From assembly GCA_022695795.1 (NCBI GenBank), contig MU404185.1:33825-97824 (forward strand): a DNA stretch of 64,000 nt. Direction: 5' to 3'. Source of the stretch: Biscogniauxia marginata. Taxonomy: Eukaryota; Ascomycota; Sordariomycetes; Xylariales; Xylariaceae. Position numbers and translations under genes: made by a program. The notes under the pieces were generated by a model. That model made no database searches, was not told where the DNA came from, and worked only from the letters and a program-made list of their open reading frames with translations. Position 1 is the stretch's first letter; the number at the start of each line of letters is the position of its first letter. This document shows positions 1 to 11,761 of this stretch, piece after piece.

Positions 1-128
1 TCCCCTCCCCTCCCCTTCTCTCCCACCCAAATAGCGGCGGGATCAAGCAATGATCCCGAACGTAAAACCATTGTTTCTTCTTCTTCTTCTTCTTCTTCTT
101 CTTCTTCTCCGGCATCACTAACTCGAAG

Positions 129-345
129 AACTCCACCAGTGACGACCCATGGAACCAGACCGCGGCCGACAACGCCGAGTGGCTGCAGCGCCTGAAAGTC
201 GACGTGGGCATCCTCCCGCCCGAGTCCGGGCCCGGCCTCACGACGGGCGACATAGCCTGGGCCCCGTCGGAGGGCGGCACGGGCTTCGCGCCGCCGTACG
301 TGGCGCCCAACCCGGCGGCCACGATCGCGCCGCTCGGGCTCCCAG

Positions 346-380
<35 letters not shown>

Positions 381-1235
381 CCACGAGATAATCATCATCA
401 CAGCCGGGCCCAAGACAAGCGCAGCGTCGTGTTCCTGCGCGACGAGGCGCGCGGCTTCCAGTCCGACGCCGCGACGGCGAACCACTTCCTGCAGACCTTC
501 ACGCGCCGGTACCCGGCGCCCGCGCGCGTCTTCTGCAGCCGCGAGCTCGAGAGCGGGCTGACCGAGTACGTCAGGCGCGAGCTGCGGCGCTCTAGCGCTG
601 CTTCCGGAGGCGGAGGAGAAGGGGGAGGGGGAGGGGGAGGGGGGATCTTCCCCGGCGACGAGCAGCTGAGGGCGCGCGCGAGAGAGATCATGGGCATGCA
701 GAAGACGCCGTGCGACGACCCGGTGCTGCTCGGCAAGTTCAAGGCCGCGCTCCGGGGGCAGGGTATAGGCGGCGCGGCGACGGCGACGGCGCCGTCATCC
801 TCCGGGCTGCCCCCGAGCGCGTTCTCCCCTTCCCTGCCGATTGGCGGGAGCGGTGCGCTCGGCCTGGGCATGACGACAGCGACCACGACTTCTGCGCTCA
901 CGGCAGGGCTCTTCTCCCCCGCCGCCGCCGCCGCCTCGTCTTCCCCGGCAGCAGCTACGGCGGGACAGGCCGCCTCCCTGCCCGCGGAGATGGACCTCGA
1001 TTTCGACTTCGATCTCCACTTCACGGAGCAGGAGATCAACGACATACTGCAGGACGTGAGCCCCGAGCTCGGCGGGGGCGCGAATGCACATGCAGATGCG
1101 AATACGAACCCGGATCTAGATCCGAATCCGCATCCGCATCCGCATCTGAATCCCAGCCCGACGTCTTCTTCTTCGCTGTCGTCGCTGTCGCAGTCAGGCG
1201 CCACCTTCGAATTCCAACCCGAGTTTAGTTATTAA
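129..1235 (+). CDS. Putative fungal transcription regulator, C-terminal part (5' truncated by window)
   Basis: The frame is open upstream of any ATG, so the window starts inside the gene. A pyrimidine-rich intron end (TTC repeats), a CACTAAC branch site and AG at 127-128 (or 138-139) put the last exon start at 129 or 140. The exon opens with a DDPWNQTAADNAEWL-like stretch, then a polyglutamine run (348-378), a conserved-looking block (HFLQTFTRRYP, CSRELESGLTEYV), a glycine run, DEQLRARAREIMGM followed by CDDPVLLGKFK, and an acidic DLDFDFDLHF-EQEINDILQD segment resembling an activation region. The block order reminds me of tails of fungal homeodomain/C2H2 regulators, but no DNA-binding domain is in view, so the family is a guess. 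The frame ends at TAA 1233-1235, yet the same frame stays open for 66 further plausible codons to 1436 (see findings). Confidence 0.6.
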
Positions 1236-1436
1236 TCGAACATACATAACCAAACCCCTCATCATAATCATCCTTACGGCGAAAATCAAAATACAAATCA
1301 GACAAATTACCATAATGGGCGTTCGGGCGTCGGCGGTTATGTTGCGTTTCCGAGTTTTTCTTCGCAAAGATTCCCTGGGTCGCTAATACCGGAAGAGCTA
1401 GATATCATTTGGGAGGACGAGGGGGAAGAAGAATAA
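1236..1436 (+). other. In-frame coding-like extension after the TAA stop
   Basis: Directly after TAA 1233-1235 the same frame runs 66 codons to TAA 1434-1436. The composition continues that of the gene (H/N/Q-rich, then PSFSSQRFPGSLIPEELDIIW and a DEGEEE acidic end). It may be the true C-terminus, lost by a nonsense change or reached by an unrecognised splice. The simple GT-AG pairs I tried (donors at 1223 or 1228, acceptor ending 1301) do not keep the frame. Confidence 0.4.
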
Positions 1437-2460
1437 GGAATAAGGAGAAGAGCTGAAGTGAGAGGCGGTAATGCCCGTATATCATTCATCGTGAAATATG
1501 GCGTTGGAAAAGGGGGGAGGGGGAATGGTAGTCTAGCTTGGTTCTTTTTCCCACCTTACCTGATAAAATATAATATACCTACATAGAGGAGGATATCAAT
1601 ACCATATACGAAAATAATAAAATGATAATATTAGAACTTTCCCAATTTTCCTTCCCCCTTTTAATTAATTTTTGTGGCGTCATGCTGTGCCATGGTTCAT
1701 ACCGAAATGCGTAAGTAGATAGTGTCCGTCTTGAAACATGTGTCACACTGTAGATGAAGAGTGAGATATGCTGCCCTTGCCGATTACGCTCAACTTTGCT
1801 GTATAATAAATATTATATTCATCTTGCTTAGAAACATAACCCACAACATAAAAAAACATCTATTTTTAGCAATGATATTCACCCTTTGCCATGTATTCAT
1901 TTACGATGTTAAAGTCTTATTTGTATGTATCTCGTTTCTCATCCTTTTCCCTTTTCTATAGGAGCAAACATTATAGGATCTATAGAAATCAGTTGGAAGG
2001 TACAGAGAGCACGTCATAACCCCCACATAGAAGATGACTTGAAATCATCTCTGCAGCAAATTGGCGAGCTTTTGCATGGCAGAGAGAAATCAAAGTAGTT
2101 GCTGGGGCATCGTGACGGCAAGCTCAGTCTCCTCGGGAGGGTAACAATAGTCAAGCCCTCTAAAGTAAGTCAAAAATGTACCATAATGTATCGAATGTAT
2201 CGTGACAATCTCGCACAGATGCGCAAGCATAATAGCAGCGCAAGTAACTCAACGCCGTTCATCCCCTTTCGCGATGCTCTGCCAAGAAATAGCAAAAACT
2301 CCTTCCCATATTATCATCCATTACGGAACGCCGTATATAGTCTAGTAGGAAGTCCAGTCTCGTAATAAAAACTAGAAACGTCTTATTATAGGGGTGTATG
2401 CATCTATGCGTTTGCTGTGTACCCCTAGGCAAACAATAGATAGACAAAACTCGGTCTGTA
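1437..2460. other. Intergenic, convergent 3' ends
   Basis: AT-leaning spacer between the convergent upstream regulator and the HOS3 gene. I see only short open frames with no recognisable domains and poly-A/T-rich stretches fitting 3' UTRs. Confidence 0.6.
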
Positions 2461-5400
2461 TTAGCCGTGATGACCCGGGTTCTCAGGGATATCCCAAACG
2501 CCTTGGTCTATCGCTCTGGCCTTTTCCTTGACGCTGGGGGATCGCATCAAGGGGAAGTTCTCCTTCGCTATGGGCGAAGACACGTCCTGGCTTAGCCTAC
2601 GTGCGAAGGGGATCTCTGAAGTTGGCGTGAAATTGTGTCCGCCCCACCTCGCCGGGCTTTGGGGAAGTGGCGAGGGTTGAAAATTTGGCGACTGCAGGCT
2701 CTCCGGCTTGGGCGGTATAGGCGGGGAATTATTGTTGGCTTTGGGGATATATGTTGGGCTTGAATTCGGGGCGGTGTCTGGTGCGGGCCCATTAGGCTGT
2801 TGCTTGGTGGGAGAACTGTGACTTTGGGCCAAACCCGGAGAAGCCTGTGCTGGAGACTTTGGCATCAATGATGGGTAGAGCGGGTTATGTCCAGTCGGGG
2901 TCAAGATATTGCTAGGTTCCAACGGAGGTGACAACTCGCCCTTGGTCTCTGCTGGAAGGGAGTCTCTGAGATGTTCCAGTGAGGGTTCTGATCCAGGAAG
3001 CTCGTGTGAGTCTGTCAAGGGACTGGTAATATTCTGCACTGGGTCAGGGCTAGGGGCTCCTCCAGTTGATGATTCTGCTGGCAACACTGGCTTCTCGATT
3101 TTGGCCGAGGCGACAGCTTTCATTTCTTCCTGGGCCTCCTTCTCCTTTTCTGCTTCCGCCTTCTCTGCATCTGCTCTCTGCCTCGCCTCCTTCATCTCCT
3201 TAGTAACCACATTTATCTTGATCCTCTTCATCCCGGTAGTAAGTTTGTCCATGTCTCGAGTACTGTTTGGAGAACTCGGGGTTGGTATTCGTGATCGAGC
3301 TACCGAAGGTTCCTTTTCGGTGGGCGTTGGAGGTTTTTCATCAGGAGTGTTGGATGAACAAGTTGACTCGGGCGGAGTTGGGTCCGTCTTGGGTGCTGTT
3401 GTCTTGGTCTTTCTTGGTGCTCTAGTTGTTCGGGCACTTTCCTTCCTGGTAGGACCCGTCGGACGCGTTTTCTTAACGTTCAATGTCGTCGTGGGCTGGC
3501 CCCGCATACTCAAAGAAGACTCAGGCCTAATGCTCTGTGAGGTAGTGGGTCTAGCAAACTCGTCCGTATAATCCATTGTATTGCGCATAGCGGCTGTGAA
3601 AGTAGAAGCAGTACTAAGTCTTCTACTGGACGGTCGTGATAGCGCTTCTCCGTTTTGCGTGGGAATTCCGCGGGCAGATGCCTATAAGTTACAGTGAGAA
3701 ACTATTTTTCATTCAGGGTGTAGTTAGTGAGGTGCTTACCTTTTCTGCGGCCAGGACTGAAGAACCTCCCACGGTTTTCCGACGTGCTTTGAGAGTCTCA
3801 TCCTCGATTGGGTACATAGACTTGACCGGCTTCCTCTCGCGAAGGGACATCCTAGTAGGAGCAGGAGGGGCAGAGACACCACTTTCACTAGCGGCGTCGC
3901 CTTGTAATGACTGGCGCTCACGCTTAGCTTTGATGGCCTCAGCATTAAGTTCCTCGTGCGTGCAGCTATTGATTGGACGATCATGGGGAACAAGCAACCT
4001 GCTCAGTGCATGAGCTGCTGTCGTCCAAGGAACATCAGGGGGGGGAGGAGTAGGCGGTCTTGAAATGATCCTCTGGCCAGACGTGACCCCTGACAAACTT
4101 TGGCGGGCCCTGGCAACTTCCGTCATCTTCGCGCTGGAGGCTGTCGTTGGAGACGAGTAGTTTCCTGGGGTAATGTTCCGATATTTCGGCCGTTCTGCTG
4201 GGAGATGAGCTAGGCTAGCATCGAGCTGATCGAGCTCCGAGGCTGACCACCAGTTCGGATCGTATGGAAAGCCAGGGGTTTTCCAAGCCTTGAAATCACT
4301 CTCGTTTATAGTGCTACGTCTGCTGACGGATCCGATCCTACTACTCATTTCACTGCCGAGACCACCACCAGTGTCGTCCCTGGAGACCATAGGTTCAGTT
4401 CCAGCCAAGCCACCCAAGTGACTGAGGACACCTGAGTAAAGAGCTCTGTCGCTATAACCACCCTCGAGAACGCTGATAACTCGGCTATCAACGCCCAATC
4501 CTTCCTCGGACGCTAGCTTCACGGCATCCCGTGTAAGCCTAGCGTAGAACTCAGTCGGTACATTGACCTTGTGGCGCTGCATCCCTACGCCTTCCCACTC
4601 GCTCGCATCAAACCCGGCAGACAAGAAGATTGCAGCCTTTGGCACCTGACCAGAAGCACGATATCGTTCAGTCTGCTGTCTCAAGTAGATGCGAGCCTTC
4701 TCAAGAAGCATAGAGTACCTCGACTGGTACAGCTTCCAGAACTCTAGATCCGACTTCCACTCCTGCAAATGAACGTTCCAGATGTTCTGTCCGTGTGCGT
4801 TTTCGATGCACAAGCTAGCATTCTTGACCTTTTCCTCATCGCCGTATTCGCATGGGTACGAATTAATGTCGTGAACACTGAAATAGCCAATCGAAGTCTT
4901 CTTCCACGCCGCGGCATTCTTAGCAAGCCCTCGTTTGTTGTGCTGCCATGCAATAGCTTGCGACCCGTCTCCATGGTGCAGGTCAAAGTCGATTATGGCG
5001 GCATGGGTCAAGCCGTGGTTGAGTATACCGTGCATAATTCCCACATGAACATTGTTTACCCAGCAGAATCCGGAAGGGTAAGAGGCGGAGCAATGATGGC
5101 CAGGTGGGCGAACAGCAACAAAAGCACGTTTATGCGGTGAGTCGGAGAACACTGTATCCACCGCCTCACAGACAGCACCTAGCGCCCCTTCGAAAGCATC
5201 CAGCGACTCTGCGCACAGGTAGAGGTCCCCCTCGTGGAACTTCTGCGGCGGATCTGGATTGGAGCCTCGGTTCATTTCCGGTCTTCCCAACTCGTTCCCG
5301 TTCAGTGCCAGCTTCATCTCTGCAGACTGGCACATGATCTGCAATTCTTCCATCCATTTTGTGCCGTGCACATTGGTTACAGTGGTGGAGGTTATCGGCA

Positions 5401-6193
5401 ATGTACGACTAGTCTTGTGAATTCGGAAAGGGACGCCAGGGAGTGTCTTCGGATCGAGGGTTGGGTAGATGGGGTTTCTCCCGTCACAATGCCTTTCCCC
5501 AAGCCGGACGTAGGCAATCGATACACCTAGGACACTAGCCTGTATCCTTTCGGGTCGTTCGACAATGGTATTCAGGGTGCTCTTGGAAGTTCGCGGCCTC
5601 GAAAACCGGTGACCGTAACATGCATCATGCAAGATAACAATAGTCTCTGCTGAATGGTCTGTCTCACTCGAATGCAGCAACTCCAGCTCTTTGCGAAAAT
5701 GCCCGCTTGCCAAGGAGAAAGGCGTATATACCGGCTTCTCCTCCACCCTCTTAGCCGAACCATTGGCTGGCGCCTTGCCGGTGGTTGGGGACCGGAAGGA
5801 GGTTGAACTACCACGACGTGAGGGTGCTCGGCCCGGGGTGATTCCGCTAGTCGAGTGAAGCGAATGCATGGAATTCATGGAGGACTTGCGAACCAAAGTA
5901 GGCGTTCCCTCTTGAGAATGCGAGCCACCCCCATTGGGATTGATCCGGAGTCCAGGGTCACGTTTCGGCCCCTGGGTGCTTGGAGATGCAGAAGAAAACC
6001 GTTCGCCAGTGTTTTTCGCCAAATGATGGTTCGGGTTCGGGTTCGGGGACGTGGAGAGGCGTGAATGGGGAGACGATTTGAGGGATAGGTTATTCAGTGA
6101 GCGGAGAAGCTCGCGATCCGTGTTGTTGTTATTGTTGTGGTTATTTGTTGATTCGAGCGACGACTGGGCCCTGTTGTGCCCATGGGAAGCCAT
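2461..6193 (-). CDS. HOS3: HOS3-type class II histone deacetylase
   Basis: Zn-dependent lysine deacetylase of the HOS3/HosB group, expected to deacetylate histones. Two exons: 6193-3740 and 3681-2461, joined over a 58-nt intron (GTAAGC...TTATAG, phase 0), giving 1,224 residues. The start is the ATG at 6193 (MASHGHNR); the frame is open a little further upstream but only with a TTG. The catalytic domain spans roughly residues 170-640: RPPGHHCSAS...GFCWVNN (from residue 362), the metal-binding DFDLHHGDG (from 402; D-x-D/H-H signature with the HOS3-type HHGDG), SAGFDASEWEG and LEGGYSDRALYSG. The N-terminus is low-complexity (Asn/Ser runs). Exon 2 adds about 400 disordered Pro/Ser/Thr-rich residues with a short charged coiled stretch (AEKAEAEKEKEAQEE), typical of filamentous fungal HOS3. 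It is divergent from NBP35 across a 1.25-kb spacer. Confidence is high for the deacetylase fold and family. Confidence 0.95.
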
Positions 6194-7449
6194 GATTTCA
6201 ATTGCCTCCGCATGCAAAGGGAAAAGAAAAGAGGAAAAAGGCTTCCAATGAGGCCGAATTGGAATTTATTGGTTGATTAGCTCATGCACATATATAGCGT
6301 TGGTTGAGGAGAAAAGAGAAGAGGTCTGTAGTGGTTGAGGTTGATCGTGGGAGAGGTTGATCCCGTCGCAGACCAAGTTTCGACGTTTCCATGGGTCACA
6401 CTAAATAAAAAAGTTGGAGGTTGCGGGCGCGTAACGCGTAGATAAGGTACTTACGGTACGGTACCTCCAAGCAGCGTGCATGTAGCTTGCACCTATCGGC
6501 AAATCAGGCAATTTTAGCAGGGAATAGCGGGACAGGCTAGCGATAACAGTCCAATCAAGCACGTGCGGGCCCTGTATCTATCGTATTTTGGGGGGGTCTC
6601 ACCGGCAACATTCAAGCGTACGGGCTGCAAGCTTGTTGTCTCTCCTACCCACCAGCCCACCAAGAGCTACCTGTAGGTACTGCCCCTCCATCGCTGACGT
6701 CTTTGCGCTCTAGCTGCCTGCCAGGACCATTGACCAGTGCACACATAAGTATACATCTACCTACGTAGCGGCTTACCGCAGCCGACAGCGGAGTCGCCAG
6801 GTAATATTGCAGGCAGGAACAGATTTATTGTCAGGTGTCTCGTACCTAATGGCTGCCGGTACATGAACGTATGTACCTCCCCAAGCCGCCAAGTTCCGGT
6901 TTAGCTGACAAAGGCAATTCAATCGGTCAATCGAAATGCAAAGAGAAGCTTTGATCATCTCCAGGCCTTTTTCAACAATCGCATCGATGTAGTGCATCAT
7001 TTCCATCTCAGCTGCCACGGGCCGAAGCTTGTGGCGATTTACGATTTGTTCTCGACTCTTTCTCCCCCCTCCAAAACCCATTAACAATGCTACTCTACAC
7101 TTATTACAAGCAACCTCCTCCAGACCGGAGATCCATACTACACTATCCATTACAATTCGTTTGTCATCACATGCGGCAAAGGTTCGAGCGCTACGCCGAT
7201 TTGGATTTTTAAGCAGAGAAATCACTTTTTACACCTACATGCATGCAATACACAATACACACACCGGCGCATAACCCATATTTCTTTTCTTTTTTTTCTT
7301 CCTTCAACCAGTCGGACTTTAGGTACTCATTCCGACACAGGACCGACTGACAGGACCGGGGAAGGGAAAAAAAAAAAAAGAGGGGGAGACGTTGAGGAAA
7401 TAAGAACGAAAAGAGAGGAAAAGTAAAAATAAAAGAAATATAAATCGAA
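6194..7449. promoter_or_regulatory. Shared divergent promoter region HOS3/NBP35
   Basis: A 1.25-kb spacer between two divergently oriented genes. It holds several GGTACC/TACCTAC-type palindromic bits (6451-6475, 6757-6768), a purine/A tract (about 7362-7400) just before NBP35, and no convincing coding frame. The long open frame on the minus strand entering NBP35 is only its antisense shadow. Confidence 0.5.
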
Positions 7450-8478
7450 ATGGCTCCGTCGCTAGAGGAGCCCGAGCCCGTCCAGGACGTCCTCGACAAC
7501 CCCCTCAAGGCGCGGCCCCAGCTCGTCGCCCCGGAACCAGAGCACTGCCCGGGCCCCGAGTCCGAGCGCGCCGGGCAGGCGGACTCGTGCGCGGGGTGTC
7601 CGAACCAGGCGATCTGCGCGTCGGCGCCCAAGGGGCCGGACCCGGACATACCGGTGATCTCGGCGCGGCTGGCGGGCGTGCGGCACAAGATGCTCGTGGT
7701 CTCGGGCAAGGGCGGGGTGGGCAAGAGCACGTTCACGAGCCTGCTGGCGCACGCGTTCGCGGCCGACGAGTCGCGCACCGTGGGCGTCATGGACGCGGAC
7801 ATCTGCGGCCCCAGCATCCCCAAGATGATGGGGGTCGAGGCCGAGACGGTGCACGTCAGCGCCGGCGGGTGGGAGCCCGTCTGGGTCGCCGACAACCTCG
7901 GCGTCATGAGCGTGCAGTTCATGCTGCCGAACCGCGACGACGCCGTCATCTGGCGCGGGCCCAAGAAGAACGGGCTCATCAAGCAGTTCCTCAAGGAGGT
8001 CGAGTGGGGCGACATGGACTTCCTGCTCGTCGACACGCCGCCCGGCACGAGCGATGAGCACCTTAGCGTCAACAGCTTCCTCAGGGAGAGCGGCATCGAC
8101 GGCGCCATCGTGGTCACCACGCCGCAGGAGGTCTCCCTGCTGGACGTCCGAAAGGAGATCGACTTCTGCAGGAAGGCCGGCATACGGGTGCTGGGCCTTG
8201 TCGAGAACATGAGCGGGTTCGTGTGTCCCAAGTGCACGCACGAGAGCCAGATCTTCAGAGCTACGACGGGCGGCGGCGCGGCGCTAGCGAAAGAGATGGG
8301 TATCCCCTTTTTGGGACAAGTACCTCTGGACCCGAGGATAGGGATGGCATGTGACTACGGCGAGAGTTTCTTCGATCACTACCCCGACAGCCCGGCATGC
8401 AAAGCCCTGAAGGACGTCGTCCGTGGGTTGGCGCGCGAGCTAGGACTAAATGCAGAGCAGGTCATGCCCGAAGACTAA
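7450..8478 (+). CDS. NBP35: Cytosolic Fe-S cluster assembly scaffold NBP35
   Basis: P-loop NTPase of the Mrp/NBP35 family. With Cfd1 it forms the scaffold of the cytosolic iron-sulfur assembly (CIA) machinery that feeds nuclear and cytosolic Fe-S proteins. Single exon, 342 residues, the usual family length. The N-terminal ferredoxin-like cysteines C33, C47, C50, C56 (C-x13-C-x2-C-x5-C) are diagnostic of Nbp35 over Cfd1. The Walker A-type GKGGVGKS lies at 86-93, then [24 protein letters not shown] (switch/Walker B) and the bridging CPKC pair C259/C262. All key residues are intact. The coding sequence is strongly GC-rich with GC-ending codons compared with its flanks. Its 3' end converges on GMF, only about 195 bp away. 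Confidence 0.97.
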   Translation: MAPSLEEPEPVQDVLDNPLKARPQLVAPEPEHCPGPESERAGQADSCAGCPNQAICASAPKGPDPDIPVISARLAGVRHKMLVVSGKGGVGKSTFTSLLAHAFAADESRTVGVMDADICGPSIPKMMGVEAETVHVSAGGWEPVWVADNLGVMSVQFMLPNRDDAVIWRGPKKNGLIKQFLKEVEWGDMDFLLVDTPPGTSDEHLSVNSFLRESGIDGAIVVTTPQEVSLLDVRKEIDFCRKAGIRVLGLVENMSGFVCPKCTHESQIFRATTGGGAALAKEMGIPFLGQVPLDPRIGMACDYGESFFDHYPDSPACKALKDVVRGLARELGLNAEQVMPED

Positions 8479-8673
8479 AACCAGAGAAGAATATTCGCAT
8501 TCAAAAACTATACCCAGTAGTACCGTATGCGACATGCATGTCCCGCACACCAGTGTCCCCATTCTGTATTCTACTCAACAGCTCCGGGCGCCATTGTACA
8601 AAAGAAACAGAACTCCGGCCCAATGATTTTTTTTTTTTCGCTTGATGAAGTATATACCTGTCCCCCGACCTAT

Positions 8674-9540
8674 CTATTCTGCACTCAGTTTGGTTGGAAT
8701 ATTCTCTAAATCTTCGGCGGTCTCGATATCGATCACCTTCCCCACCTGGCTCGTATTTCTCATGAGCTCCTTCGCGCCGGCGTACATCATACGACTCTGG
8801 TTATTGCATGTGTTCGGTAGGTAGTAGAGGAGGACGTAGGGTACGGAGAGACGGCCGTCCGACTGCAGTCGAGTAGCGATTCGCTGTCAGCACATGTTTC
8901 TCATATCTAACGTGGGAAACCTATCACATCTCATCACCTGTGACGTCGAAGATATCAAGAGAATGGTTATGGGGCCGGGAGCTAGTATCGGAGGCGCGAG
9001 ATCATAGGGAAGGGGAGCGAGAGCGAGGACATACAAGAGTCAACGGGTAGCTCAGCAGGATGTAGCGCGGCGAGTTGTCTGGCAAGTCGTCGCCGATCTC
9101 TTCAAGGGATTTGTAGACTATCGTGTCGGGGTCTTGCTTGATCTCGTACGTTTTCTTATCGATCATATCTACGGGTTTTTAGATTATAGATTTGAGTCAG
9201 CTAGCTGTTCTTGGGTGGGCGTTGGCACAAAATCGGGCACGAGATGGTTTGAGTCCGAGGGAACTGAATATATATGTATATGGGTATTTCGTTTAAGGAG
9301 TCGGCCCGTGGTACGTAGACATGCAGAGAGACATACATACATATGACGGCTTGCGGTGTACCGGCTCTCGACGTCGTCAGGCGGAACTTGCGTAGCTGAT
9401 CCTTTGTCTCCTGCGAGAAGGTGTAGAGGCGGGCTTCGGAGCTCTGTCATTGTGAGGCATAGTTAGATTCACATCGTTAGATAAATAAATATCCCATACC
9501 TTCCCGGCAGGGGAAGGGGGAGAGCTTCTTTACCTACCAT
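8674..9540 (-). CDS. AIM7: Glia maturation factor homologue (ADF-H domain, Arp2/3 debranching)
   Basis: Spliced by hand: exons 9540-9538 (ATG only), 9443-9341, 9168-9035 and 8862-8674, total 142 residues, exactly the usual GMF length. Donors GTAGGT, GTATGT, GTATGT; acceptors GACAG, CGTAG, CTGCAG; introns 94, 172 and 172 nt; a CTAAC branch site precedes the first acceptor. The protein starts MSSEARLYTFS and contains FRLTTSRAGTPQAVIY, LPDNSPRYILLSYPL, DGRLSVPYVLLYYLP and RMMYAGAKELM, the hallmarks of the single ADF-homology GMF fold. GMF/Aim7 binds Arp2/3, removes actin branches and suppresses nucleation at cortical patches. No frame longer than 90 codons shows it, so a gene finder ignoring microexons would miss it or mis-start it. 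It converges on NBP35. Confidence 0.93.
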
Positions 9541-10716
9541 GCTGATCCACGGAATGGAATGACGGATGATGTACTCGCGCAACATGATGTTAGTGGGGGT
9601 TGTGGAAGACGGCGAAAATGCCAGGCTAGATGAGATTGGTTGACTGGTCTCCGATGCTGCTTCTAACATACCTAGAGCGACAAGAGTCGGAAAGTGCTTA
9701 GGACCTGGGGGGTTATTAAGTATAGGTCAACTAGGTACCTACATGTAGGTAGTAGGTATGGTGGTTGTCGTGGTTGTGGGATGGAAGACGACTGGAAACG
9801 AGACCCCGCCATGCGACGAATGACGAAAGGCGACCAGCGCCTCGTCAGCTACAGGCGGGACCCACCCTGACTTAAGCCACTACCGACCGACGCGACGTGG
9901 AAAATCCTCCTACCCAACCTTCTTTCCCCCCTGAGCTACCTTAGGTACTTTTACCTTACCTGACAACAACTCTCACCAACGGTATCTACAGCTAATCAGA
10001 CATAGGACGCTTGCCACGTATTTAACTCAGCATGGCGAACTGACTTGCTATGATCATGTGTTCTGCGCTGTATGAAGCTTAAAACCCAGATGCTATAATC
10101 CTGTTGCGCATCTAGACATGCAAGATGCATCCGCTAGGGAAGATATAAGTCCTTCTATTCGAACAGTCTAATGGCCGGGTGTCAACCAGCATCCTCGAGA
10201 TAGAGCTCACATGCCATTTTTCACCGGGTGGCGAGAAGTCTATGCCAAAGACGTAGCCATTGGGAGTATACATGGAGATCGTGGAGGCCAGCTGTGGGAT
10301 GAGTTCGACGTATCCCCTTCGCCTCCTCCTTTTACAAGGTCGGTAGATCGAATGGATACGTGGCTGGATACTGTCACGCAGACTTGTTAGTCATGTATCC
10401 GATCTTCTTTCTCTAGAAATCGAAGAATGCCGAACTCAGTGGAACTATTGGCTTGATTGGGACATTGAAGGATACTTGGATAGGACTAACAGTCACTCCG
10501 TACCCATACACTGTTTGGTGGATTTCTCCATGCGAGTAATAAGAGCATGGATTAAAGGCAATGCACATGTTGGTTAGCATGGCCGTCAAGAACACCCCAA
10601 AGTATATTCGTTGCTAGCTTTATTTTCAGGACCGCTTCCCCCAAATGAGCTTCAGTCCAGTGGCAGTATGTACAAGATATGAACTGGGCCATTGCCCACG
10701 AATCAGATGCAAAAAA
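9541..10716. other. Intergenic between GH43 3' end and GMF promoter
   Basis: Contains the GMF upstream region (TACCTAC/GTAGGTA palindromic motifs around 9729-9760) and an unremarkable stretch 9,960-10,700. Short open frames here show no domain or codon signal; I see no gene. Confidence 0.5.
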
Positions 10717-11761
10717 TCAGCTGCTCGGCTCGCTATACGACTGCGAAGAAGCGGCAGGAATACCAAAATTAGGTGATCCGTCGCTGTTCGACTCTACAGG
10801 CTGTATGTTCGTGTATCGGCTATCGTTGCAGGCGCCATCGCTGTTGCTCGTGGCATGGTACGCGTTCCAGGTCTGCGTGCCGTCAGGGCTCTGGAAGAAA
10901 CTGTTGTGCCCTGTGCCGTAGTTGCCGTTGGCGCTGGAGAAGACGCAGCCGTCGCTCTTGGTCCAGGCCGAGGCCTGCAACGGGTCCGTCGTGCCGTCCC
11001 ACGTCAGCAGACCCAGGCAATACGCAGCGGTCCAGCAGTACGAGGCAGAGTATGCGATGTACGTCGCCCCGCCGAAGTACAGCGCTGCGGGCCCTTCGTT
11101 GACGGGGGTAGACACAGTCTCCCACGCCTCCGTCGGCTGGGAGATCACATGAATGTCGCCGGTGAGACTAACGTAGTCGGAACCCAGCTTCTGGATGCAC
11201 AGCGATTGGTAAGTGACATCGTGGAAACATGAGAACAGCAGGTAATTTCCCCATGTGTTAAGGCGTAGAGTTGAACCGTCGATGGCCCACTCGTTAGTCA
11301 TCTGGCCTGCATAGGTGAAGTCGTCCCACGGCGTCGCACCACCTATATATTGCCCGGTTAAGCCTAGATTCACGTCGTTGTTGGTAGAGTCTTCACCACT
11401 CACCTTTCAGCGCGTGCAGACGCTGTCCATCCAAGTTGGCACTGACGCCAGCAGTGAAGTACACGTACCAGCTACCGTCAAAGTAGTGCACCTCGGGTGC
11501 CCAGACACTGCAGCAGCGAGATGCCTCGCTGCTCGAGTATATCGTTTTCTTAGTCGCGGTCTTCAAGCCTTCGACAGTAGTCGAGCGAGCAATCTGGACG
11601 CTACTCCAGGACGTTGTCATGATATAATAGTATCCATCGCTGTAAGTGACAAAAGGATCGCTACCGCCCGGACTACGGATCGGATTGTTCCAGGCGGCAG
11701 AAAGGTTGAAGAGACTCAACAGCGTCAGAAGAGACACAAACGACTTGTGGAAGAAACCCAT
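10717..11761 (-). CDS. Secreted GH43 family arabinofuranosidase
   Basis: Exons 11761-11404 and 11342-10717 over a 61-nt intron (GTGAGT...ATATAG, splitting a Gly codon), 327 residues. A signal peptide is visible at the N-terminus (hydrophobic LLTLLSLFNLSAA, cleavage near residue 23). The five-bladed beta-propeller GH43 signature residues are all present: base D35 (SDPFVTY), pKa modulator D141 (AIDGS), general acid E202 (NEGPAALY). Length and the WAPEVHYFDGSWYVYFTAG block fit fungal GH43 subfamily 26-like exo-alpha-1,5-L-arabinofuranosidases acting on arabinan side chains of pectin; the subfamily is my inference. A plant cell-wall enzyme fits a saprotrophic, endophytic or plant-pathogenic lifestyle. 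Confidence 0.9.

Noticed and set aside
2909..3571. 220-codon plus-strand frame
   Set aside because: Antisense to HOS3 exon 2, which is a coherent spliced continuation of the deacetylase.
7209..8237. Long minus-strand open frame opposite NBP35
   Set aside because: Antisense shadow of a GC-rich gene with strong codon bias; no domain, while the plus strand encodes intact NBP35.
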